Below, piece by piece: positions 1 through 5,488 of a DNA stretch of 5,488 nucleotides (the stretch's first letter is position 1; each line of letters starts with the position of its first letter). This DNA comes from Bacteroidales bacterium UBA5507 (lineage in GTDB: Bacteria > Bacteroidota > Bacteroidia > Bacteroidales > Lentimicrobiaceae). The notes beneath the pieces are model-generated. The model was not told the DNA's origin. It ran no database searches and saw only the letters and a list, made by a program, of their open reading frames with translations. The stretch is taken from assembly GCA_002426195.1 (NCBI GenBank), contig DIOT01000028.1, forward strand, positions 10,771-16,258. The letters are read 5' to 3'. The position numbers and the translations under genes were made by a program.

Positions 1-588
1 GTTCATCAGCAGGAAATTGCAGATAATAATGACACTATAGGCGCTGATGCGGATAAATCAATGCGGATAGCATTAATGTTTGGAGGACTGAAAAATTATC
101 CGTTACGCCATTACATGTACCATTCAGAAGGGAGGATTAATCCGGCAGTTGCACTTCAGTTATATCTTATTGAGAAAGACCGGATCAAAGTGCAGACCGG
201 ACTCACATTTTATCAAAGGTGGTTCTCGATGGATTTCAACAGCTTGTATTATCTTCATAATGCCATCTATAATGGTGAAAATGTAAAGGAAGCCGGTCAT
301 ACTTTTTTTCAGTTGCCTTTTAATATACTTTATCAACCATTAAGGAAAGTGGGGCTAAGCACAATTATTGGAGCTTATGCATCATTCCCGCTATCAAGAT
401 CTCCTGTGCTCTCGCGGAATAAGGATCTGGAAATGGGAGTGCGGGCAGGCTTGCAATATCAGCTTAACATAACTCACATCTTCAGTGTGGCAATAAGATC
501 GGAGTTTGAATATCCGGTTAACAATATTGATAATATTTACGCCATGCCCTCATTATTCGTACTGGGAGGAGTGGTGTTTAAGCTTTAA
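1..588 (+). CDS. Probable outer-membrane beta-barrel protein, 5'-truncated by window edge
   Basis: The reading frame is open from base 1 to a TAA at 586-588 (195 codons visible). The ATG at 61 is probably internal, because the 20 codons before it hold no stop and no signal peptide follows it. The visible N-terminal stretch is polar and Asp/Asn-rich, like a linker. The rest alternates polar and hydrophobic residues in strand-sized blocks rich in Gly and aromatics, for example NPAVALQLYLIEK, KVQTGLTFYQRW, FFQLPFNILYQP and GVRAGLQYQL, and it ends in a hydrophobic strand closing with VVFKL. This is the look of the small 8-10-strand barrels common in Bacteroidota (PorT-like, 'outer membrane protein beta-barrel domain'), which sit in the outer membrane. 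No catalytic motif is visible. The barrel assignment is an inference from pattern; the specific function and the true N-terminus are unknown. Confidence 0.7.
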   Translation, partial: VHQQEIADNNDTIGADADKSMRIALMFGGLKNYPLRHYMYHSEGRINPAVALQLYLIEKDRIKVQTGLTFYQRWFSMDFNSLYYLHNAIYNGENVKEAGHTFFQLPFNILYQPLRKVGLSTIIGAYASFPLSRSPVLSRNKDLEMGVRAGLQYQLNITHIFSVAIRSEFEYPVNNIDNIYAMPSLFVLGGVVFKL

Positions 589-671
589 GTTACAGTTCAT
601 TGCATTCAGACTTAGTATAAAATACCGGTTTGGTGGTTCAAAGTTCAAAAAATAAAGAGTCAATAATTATA
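589..671 (+). other. Short AT-rich intergenic gap
   Basis: These 83 bases separate the barrel gene from the next start. I see no hairpin followed by a T-run that would make a terminator, and no good match to the Bacteroidota promoter (TTTG near -33, TAnnTTTG near -7). A TTG at 630 would extend the next gene by 14 codons, but the ATG at 672 is preferred. Confidence 0.5.
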
Positions 672-734
672 ATGAAAACAATTAGAATATTTTTTCTTTC
701 ACTTTTGATTTTAATAGTGAAGACCTCTTTTGCT
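672..734 (+). other. Signal peptide coding segment
   Basis: Residues 1-21 have a short basic start (K2, R5), a hydrophobic core of Phe, Leu and Ile, and a small-residue end SFA before Gln. This is a type I signal peptidase pattern; Gln directly after the cut is frequent in Bacteroidota. It settles the start codon at 672. Confidence 0.75.
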
Positions 735-1709
735 CAGACATATAGTATTTCGAGTGACAATATCCTTCAGTATAATAAATATATAAATAATGCAGAATTA
801 CTGATCTGCGATTCAATGTTTTCAGATGCTCTATATTATTACGAAAAAGCATTTAAATTATTAAATGAACCTTTTGCAATAGACAAATATAATGCAGCAA
901 TGTGTGCTTTCAAAACAGATGATTTTGATAAAGGTGAAAGCTATCTGGAATATATAGTAAAAAGAGGCTATGATTACAAAAATCTTAATAGTAACAAGAT
1001 AATTAATTTACTTGATTCGAATTATCGGTCTGATCTTTTTCATATGCTTGAACAATGTTCAGTTGAAATCAACAATGAGATAAAAAATCTATACGATTCT
1101 CTATATTTAGTAGACCAATTATTCAGGAAAGATTCGCTGTATTGGATTACAAATAGAGATACCTTGTGTAAAACTGATTTTTCTAACGGGAGTTTTATGA
1201 ATGTTCTGATTAAACGCCATGGATTTCCCTCCCAAGAATTAGTAGGAGTGTCTTATAATCTTTTAGCAGTCTTGCCGTGGGAATTAATTGTAATTCATAA
1301 TCACGTTAAACCATTTTGCGACAAGCGAGTAGATTTCAGTAATGTAATTTGGGATGCTATGGAGCAAGGTTTGATTAGAATACCAAAAGCTGCAAACTAT
1401 TTGGAACAAAGTATTGGAAAAGAAATCTTCGGAACCGGAGTAGTTGGCTGTGTTAAAGTTGAATATAAAGGCGTTGATACTTGTTACTACAAGACTGGAT
1501 TTTTTAACTTATCTGATAAATCATTTAACAAAATCAACTTTCAGCGAATATCAATTGGACTTGATTCAATAGAAGAAGCACGAAAGAAAGTACTATTCAA
1601 TATTTCCAATCCTGATTTTATTTTCTCGGAAGGGCATATGATTACTTATTCATGTAACAATCTTACAGAATTCAATAATTTTATTGTCAATTTATCTGAA
1701 ATGAGATGA
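672..1709 (+). CDS. Exported TPR-like protein with possible divergent DUF6624-like region
   Basis: The protein is 345 aa from the ATG at 672. That start puts a clear signal peptide at the very N-terminus (Lys/Arg, then a run of Phe/Leu/Ile, then TSFA|QTYS, cleavage after about A21); an in-frame TTG at 630 would bury it behind 14 polar residues. Residues about 36-96 read as paired helices of TPR type (SDALYYYEKAFKLLNE, YNAAMCAFKTDDFDKGESY), a protein-binding fold. Residues about 177-256 resemble the DUF6624 layout: LIKRHGFPSQELVG, then a His-containing segment (IHNH), then AMEQGLI, KAANYLEQ and IFGTG. The family's usual QH, Asp-Arg and final YGTQ elements are altered or absent, so the match is tentative and done by eye. 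There is no lipobox, so a soluble periplasmic or secreted protein is expected. The gene is strikingly AT-rich compared with the last gene in the window. Function unknown. Confidence 0.72.
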   Translation: MKTIRIFFLSLLILIVKTSFAQTYSISSDNILQYNKYINNAELLICDSMFSDALYYYEKAFKLLNEPFAIDKYNAAMCAFKTDDFDKGESYLEYIVKRGYDYKNLNSNKIINLLDSNYRSDLFHMLEQCSVEINNEIKNLYDSLYLVDQLFRKDSLYWITNRDTLCKTDFSNGSFMNVLIKRHGFPSQELVGVSYNLLAVLPWELIVIHNHVKPFCDKRVDFSNVIWDAMEQGLIRIPKAANYLEQSIGKEIFGTGVVGCVKVEYKGVDTCYYKTGFFNLSDKSFNKINFQRISIGLDSIEEARKKVLFNISNPDFIFSEGHMITYSCNNLTEFNNFIVNLSEMR

Positions 1710-1843
1710 TTTTAATTATTACAAATTCCATAGATTCAACTAGTTATAACGTGATGTCATGGATACGATATTTGAGTAATAGTGCATGTGCTCATAACCA
1801 AAGCTAAATGCAGGATGCAGAAAGTGTGTTAAAATGAAATATT
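1710..1843 (+). other. Intergenic region before the repeat-protein gene
   Basis: These 134 bases probably hold the promoter of the following gene, since they separate two genes of different character. The closest thing to a Bacteroidota -7 box is GATATTTG at 1767-1774, one mismatch from TAnnTTTG, but no TTG lies at the right distance upstream. No stable hairpin, tRNA or small ORF with support is seen. The A/T-rich stretch just before the ATG at 1844 fits Bacteroidota translation starts, which often lack a Shine-Dalgarno sequence. Confidence 0.35.
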
Positions 1844-3181
1844 ATGAAAAATCTTACTCTTTTATTCGCAGTGGTGTTGCTTTTCACTACTTCTGGATTC
1901 TCGCAAGGGTGTCTGCCCGAAGGGATAAATCTTTTATCACAGGAGGATATTGATAATTTTCAGACTAATTTTCCCGGATGTACTGAAATTGAAGGCAGTG
2001 TTTACATTAGGGGTGTAGATATCACAAATTTATCGGGATTAATTGTTCTTGAGTCAGTTGGTGGCAACTTAGATATTTCTTATTGCGATTCTCTTATCAG
2101 CCTGAATGGGTTAAACCAGATTACCTCAATTAAAGGACAGCTGAATATTTTTGAAACAGGCATATCGAGCCTTGAAGGCTTAGAGGGCCTTGATTCAATT
2201 TCGGGATCCTTCTACATTGCGTTGAACAACAATCTTATCAGTGCCGAAGGATTGGACAATCTTAAATTTGTTGGACAGGAGATGTATATCTTACAGAACC
2301 CCCTGTTAGAGAATTTTGAAGGGCTAAACTCACTTGCCACTGTTGGAGGATATCTAAGGTTCGGGGATAACAATAATCTCAAAAGTATAAGAGGGTTCAG
2401 CAATCTTTCTTCCGTTTATGGTTCTCTGTGGATTGAGTTTAATCCTGTTCTGACAGATGTTTCTGGTTTTGCAAGTATAGATTCAATTGGAGAGCAGCTA
2501 AAATTTACTACAAATGCTTCATTACAGGACTTTTCAGGAATGAACGTATCTACTGTTGGAGTGGGCGTTAGCATTTATGGAAATAGTTCCTTATTGCGCC
2601 TTGAAGGATTGAACAATCTTCGTTCAGTGGGTCAGGATATGGTAATCAGTAAAAATGACGCGCTGTTAGATTTGAATGCATTGGATAACCTTGTCAATAT
2701 CCAGGTTATTGGAATTGTTGATAATGATAATCTCCTGAGCCTGGAAGGATTAAATAATATTGACACAGGCTCATTATCAGCCTTATTTATTTTATTTAAT
2801 CCTCTACTAAGTATTTGCGATGCTGAAAGTGTTTGTGAATTTATTTCCGACCCATCTAATTCTGCGAGTGTAAATAATAACGCTCCGGGATGCAACAACC
2901 TGGCAGAAATTGAAGCAGCATGTCAGGTCGGTGTTCCGGAATTAAGTGATACACCGGCTGTAAGCATTTACCCCAATCCGGCATCAGACTTTATAAGCAT
3001 TAGCGGAATTGGCCTGAACAATAAAATTTGCGTTACCTTCTTTAACCAGTTGGGACTAATAACCGGAAAAACAGAACTAACCTCTGAAAGAGTTGATGTT
3101 TCAAATCTTGAAAAAGGATTATACATAGCAGAAATTAAATCAAACAGTTGGGTGACCAGACAAAAATTTATTATAAATTAG
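1844..3181 (+). CDS. Secreted leucine-rich-repeat-like protein with T9SS sorting domain
   Basis: The protein is 445 aa. Residues 1-20 form a signal peptide (basic start, Leu/Val/Phe core, SGFS before QG). A short Cys-containing cap follows (C23, C46; pattern FPGCTEIEG), then about 11 repeats of 23-24 residues at roughly 51-320. Each has the form of a hydrophobic strand, an N-x-x-L turn, a Glu/Ser-Gly-Leu step and a hydrophobic end. This resembles receptor-L-domain and leucine-rich repeats, which fold into a solenoid and usually bind proteins or glycans. A second Cys-rich cap follows (C325, C331, C350, C360). Residues about 373-445 are a type A T9SS C-terminal domain (SIYPNPASDFISI near 374-386, KGLYIAEI near 424-431, ending KFIIN). 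The expected route is Sec export, passage through the T9SS, removal of the tail, and release or anchoring at the surface. Similar Cys-capped repeat proteins are common in Bacteroidota. The ligand is unknown. Gene 4 starts 18 bp after its stop. Confidence 0.88.
   Translation: MKNLTLLFAVVLLFTTSGFSQGCLPEGINLLSQEDIDNFQTNFPGCTEIEGSVYIRGVDITNLSGLIVLESVGGNLDISYCDSLISLNGLNQITSIKGQLNIFETGISSLEGLEGLDSISGSFYIALNNNLISAEGLDNLKFVGQEMYILQNPLLENFEGLNSLATVGGYLRFGDNNNLKSIRGFSNLSSVYGSLWIEFNPVLTDVSGFASIDSIGEQLKFTTNASLQDFSGMNVSTVGVGVSIYGNSSLLRLEGLNNLRSVGQDMVISKNDALLDLNALDNLVNIQVIGIVDNDNLLSLEGLNNIDTGSLSALFILFNPLLSICDAESVCEFISDPSNSASVNNNAPGCNNLAEIEAACQVGVPELSDTPAVSIYPNPASDFISISGIGLNNKICVTFFNQLGLITGKTELTSERVDVSNLEKGLYIAEIKSNSWVTRQKFIIN
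1994..2803 (+). repeat. About 11 tandem 23-24-residue leucine-rich-like repeats (protein level)
   Basis: Residues 51-320 repeat with a period of 24, twice 23. A recurring Asn ladder is seen as NNNL, NPLL, NNNL, NPVL, NASL, NSSL, NDAL, NDNL and NPLL, followed about five residues later by Gly-Leu or Gly-Phe in most copies. The copies have diverged at DNA level, although the codons for E-G-L-(N/D)-N-(L/I) are nearly the same in several copies (near 2245, 2600 and 2740). That suggests old internal duplication, not a recent slippage tract. Confidence 0.8.
2960..3178 (+). other. T9SS type A C-terminal sorting domain coding segment
   Basis: Residues 373-445 carry the diagnostic pieces in order: a YPNP motif (376-379), an FISI strand, an NQLG turn where a (Y/N)xxG-type segment is usual, a VDVSNLEKGLY segment (Leu-x-x-Gly-Xaa-Tyr), and a final basic strand RQKFIIN. 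This is the por secretion tail family, recognised by the type IX translocon and normally cut off on the cell surface. Confidence 0.9.
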
Positions 3182-3199
3182 AAGTGCCTGAATGGAAGC

Positions 3200-5455
3200 A
3201 TGGAAAAGAATCCTATAATTATTCAAAACGCTCATACCAACAATCTGAAAAATATATCGGTTGAAATTCCGAAGAATAAACTGGTTGTGTTTACCGGGGT
3301 TTCGGGTTCGGGGAAATCGTCGCTGCTCTTCGATACAATTTATACCGAGGCTCAGCGTCAGTTGATTGAGACTTTCTCAACCTTCGCGCGTGCACGTATG
3401 CCCAAGCTGTCGAGGCCCGATGTGGATGATATTTTTAACCTTTCCACGGCAATGGTTATCGACCAGAAGAGAATGGGCAATAACCTGCGCAGTACCGTGG
3501 GCACGGCAACTGAAATCAACACCTACCTGAGGCTGCTGTATTCGCGCGTGGCAAAGCCTTTTATCGGTCCGTCGTTCTATTTTTCATTTAATCACCCCGA
3601 GGGTATGTGCCCGCATTGCAAGGGGCTGGGCAAGCAGATCAGGGTTGACCTGGATATGTTTCTCGATAAGGATAAGTCGCTGATTGAAGGGGCTATAGCG
3701 CATCCGCATTATAAGCCGGGCGGGTTCCTGTGGAAGGAGCTTATCGCGACGGAGTTATTCGATAATTATAAGAAAATCAAGGATTTTGATGCCGATGACC
3801 TGCATAAACTGCTGTACTCGGAGCCGTTCCCCATTAAGGGCGCGAAACATAAGTTGTCGTATAACCGCAATTTTGAGGGGATTGTGAGGAAACTGGAGAA
3901 TGCCGTCTCCGGAAGGGCTGATGATGAAGCTGATGCTGATGATAAGAATTCGTACACGCGGTTTTTTATTTATTCGACCTGCGACAGGTGCAACGGGACA
4001 AGGATAAATGAAAGGGCTGAGTCGGTGAAATTAAATGGTGTTTCTATCGGGCAGCTTTGCGCGATGGAACTTAGTGACGTGCTGGCATTTATTGCCGGCA
4101 TTAACGATGATCTGGCGACTCCCGTTTTGCGGAAGGCCCGATTGGTGCTGGAACAGCTGATTGAGATAGGTGTGGGATATTTGTCGCTCGACAGGCCTGT
4201 GTCGACGCTTTCGGGCGGTGAGTCGCAGAGGGTTAAGATGGCGCGGCAGCTCGATTGTAATCTTGTTGATTTGCTGTATGTGCTTGATGAGCCGACGATA
4301 GGCCTGCATCCCCGCGATACCCGGAAGCTGCTGGCCATTCTCAATCAGCTTAAAAACATGGGTAACAGTGTTTTCGTGGTTGAGCATGACCCCGAAGTGA
4401 TTAAGGCGGCCGAGTGGATTGTTGATATAGGGCCAAAAGCCGGAGCATCGGGCGGGGAGGTGGTTTATAATGGTGAGTTCCGCGATTTCGTGAAGTCGGG
4501 GAGTCTTACCAGCAGGTACCTGTTTAATTTGCCAAAGCCGCAGTACATCAGGAAAAAGGCACACGATTTCTACACGATAAGCAATGCCACGGCGAATAAC
4601 CTGAAAAACGTTACGGTGAACATCCCGAAAGGCGTATTAACATGCATTACGGGAGTCGCGGGAAGCGGCAAGAGCAGCCTTATATACGAGTGCTTTGCCC
4701 GGCAGCATCCTGAGGCGATAGTGATTGACCAGTCGTCGATTGGCCGGTCATCGAGGGCCAATTCCATGACATACATGGGGGCATTTGATCTGATAAGGAA
4801 GGAGTTTGCAAGGCACACGGGCAGCGATGCGTCGCTGTTTAGCTTTAACTCCAGTGGGGCTTGTCCGAAATGCAAGGGGCAGGGTACACTTTCGTTTGAA
4901 ATGTTCTTTCTGGATTCGGTTAAGACGGTGTGCGATGAATGCGAGGGCAAGCGGTATCGCGCGGAGATACTTGAACTGAAATACAAGGGGAAGAGCATTG
5001 CCGATGTGCTTGACATGTCGGTGTTGCAGGCGCTGGATTTCTTTGAAGAGAAGAAGCTGCTGAAGATGCTGAAGACCCTGGAGGATGTGGGGCTGGGATA
5101 CCTGAAGCTGGGGCAGTCTACAAGCACCTTGTCGGGAGGGGAGTCGCAGAGGCTGAAGATTGCCACCGAGTTGCATAAAGAGAGCAATGTGTATGTGATG
5201 GACGAGCCGACTACAGGTTTGCACCTGTCGGATATTGACAACTTCCACAGGATAATAAAGTCGCTGGTCGGCAACAACAACACGGTGGTGGTGATAGAGC
5301 ACAATCTCGACATAATAAAGTACGCCGACTGGGTGATAGACCTGGGGCCTGAAGGTGGCAAGAATGGGGGAGAGGTGCTGTTTGAGGGTGTGCCCGAAGA
5401 CCTGGTGCGCTGCGAAAAGTCGTACACCGGGAAGTGCTTGGCTGGTGTGATATAG
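3200..5455 (+). CDS. UvrA-like ABC ATPase lacking the UvrB-binding domain (class II UvrA)
   Basis: At 751 aa the protein is well below the roughly 940 aa of canonical UvrA, yet it is complete. The start matches the family: IIIQNAHTNNLKNISVEIP opens UvrA proteins. First half: Walker A GVSGSGKS at 33-40, Q-loop segment near 86-105 (DQK, RSTVGT), CxxC pairs at 137/140 and 261/264, signature LSGGESQ at 337-343, Walker B with D363/E364, H-loop His396. Second half: Walker A GVAGSGKS at 485-492, DQSSIGR near 510-516, zinc finger C555/C558 and C578/C581, signature 644-650, Walker B D668/E669, His701. All catalytic residues are present in both halves. The stretch of over 100 residues that binds UvrB in canonical UvrA is missing: SRVAKP runs almost directly into FSFNHPEG near 115-135. 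Related short forms include Deinococcus UvrA2 and Streptomyces DrrC, linked to DNA-damage or intercalator tolerance. It is probably a cytoplasmic DNA-binding ATPase; whether it works in excision repair is unknown. It starts 18 bp after the preceding gene; no well-spaced Shine-Dalgarno is seen. A higher-GC gene than its neighbours. Confidence 0.93.
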   Translation: MEKNPIIIQNAHTNNLKNISVEIPKNKLVVFTGVSGSGKSSLLFDTIYTEAQRQLIETFSTFARARMPKLSRPDVDDIFNLSTAMVIDQKRMGNNLRSTVGTATEINTYLRLLYSRVAKPFIGPSFYFSFNHPEGMCPHCKGLGKQIRVDLDMFLDKDKSLIEGAIAHPHYKPGGFLWKELIATELFDNYKKIKDFDADDLHKLLYSEPFPIKGAKHKLSYNRNFEGIVRKLENAVSGRADDEADADDKNSYTRFFIYSTCDRCNGTRINERAESVKLNGVSIGQLCAMELSDVLAFIAGINDDLATPVLRKARLVLEQLIEIGVGYLSLDRPVSTLSGGESQRVKMARQLDCNLVDLLYVLDEPTIGLHPRDTRKLLAILNQLKNMGNSVFVVEHDPEVIKAAEWIVDIGPKAGASGGEVVYNGEFRDFVKSGSLTSRYLFNLPKPQYIRKKAHDFYTISNATANNLKNVTVNIPKGVLTCITGVAGSGKSSLIYECFARQHPEAIVIDQSSIGRSSRANSMTYMGAFDLIRKEFARHTGSDASLFSFNSSGACPKCKGQGTLSFEMFFLDSVKTVCDECEGKRYRAEILELKYKGKSIADVLDMSVLQALDFFEEKKLLKMLKTLEDVGLGYLKLGQSTSTLSGGESQRLKIATELHKESNVYVMDEPTTGLHLSDIDNFHRIIKSLVGNNNTVVVIEHNLDIIKYADWVIDLGPEGGKNGGEVLFEGVPEDLVRCEKSYTGKCLAGVI

Positions 5456-5466
5456 TGGGAGCTGCG

Positions 5467-5488
5467 TTGGTTGGTTGGTTGGTTGGTT
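5467..5488 (+). repeat. TTGG tetranucleotide tandem repeat, running off the window
   Basis: Five complete TTGG units plus TT form a perfect repeat that starts 11 bases after the stop of the UvrA-like gene and reaches the last base of the window, so its full length is unknown. It contains five GG pairs spaced by TT, which could form a two-layer G-quadruplex on the + strand. It is noncoding as far as can be seen. Confidence 0.9.

Noticed and set aside
630..671. TTG at 630 as the start of the TPR-like protein
   Set aside because: It would place 14 polar residues ahead of a clear signal peptide; the ATG at 672 begins exactly at the signal peptide.
1767..1774. GATATTTG as a Bacteroidota -7 promoter element
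   Set aside because: It has one mismatch to TAnnTTTG and no TTG at the expected distance upstream, and such octamers are frequent in AT-rich DNA.
1905..1915. Cys23 of the repeat protein as a lipoprotein cysteine
   Set aside because: The residues before it (FSQG) do not form a lipobox, and the protein carries a T9SS tail, so an ordinary cleaved signal peptide is more likely.
2212..2898. Minus-strand open frames of 63 and 88 codons within the repeat-protein gene
   Set aside because: They mirror the repeated codons of the leucine-rich repeats and show no independent signal, start context or domain.
3194..3198. GGAAG as a Shine-Dalgarno site for the UvrA-like gene
   Set aside because: It ends only one base before the ATG, too close to act as a normal ribosome binding site.
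4570..5427. Long open frame (285 codons) on the minus strand, and others at 4031-4564, 4748-5302 and 3970-4344
   Set aside because: They lie wholly inside the UvrA-like gene, which has every family motif. Their translations are rich in Ser, Leu and His with no recognisable domain, as expected from the opposite strand of a higher-GC coding region.

Overview
The window looks like a piece of a Bacteroidota chromosome, probably class Bacteroidia. Four things point there: a secreted protein with a C-terminal type IX secretion (T9SS) sorting domain, a small outer-membrane beta-barrel protein of the PorT-like kind, signal peptides that cleave just before Gln, and starts with no convincing Shine-Dalgarno sequence. 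The genus cannot be read from the sequence.

Layout, all genes on the + strand: (1) 1-588, the 3' part of a gene for a probable outer-membrane beta-barrel protein, cut by the left edge. (2) 672-1709, a very AT-rich gene for an exported protein with TPR-like helices and a possible divergent DUF6624-like region. (3) 1844-3181, a secreted protein with about 11 leucine-rich-like repeats of 23-24 residues and a T9SS tail. (4) 3200-5455, a complete short UvrA-type ABC ATPase (751 aa) that lacks the UvrB-binding domain of canonical UvrA. A run of TTGG tetranucleotides begins 11 bases after its stop and continues to the right edge. No RNA gene, CRISPR array, insertion sequence or convincing terminator was seen.

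The first three products act at or outside the cell envelope and the fourth is a cytoplasmic DNA-associated ATPase, so there is no obvious shared pathway. The 18-bp gap between genes 3 and 4 would allow co-transcription, but their base composition differs clearly, so the pairing may be accidental. I see no convincing new biological system. The items most worth checking are the divergent TPR/DUF6624-like protein, the UvrA paralogue beside a secreted repeat protein, and the TTGG repeat.
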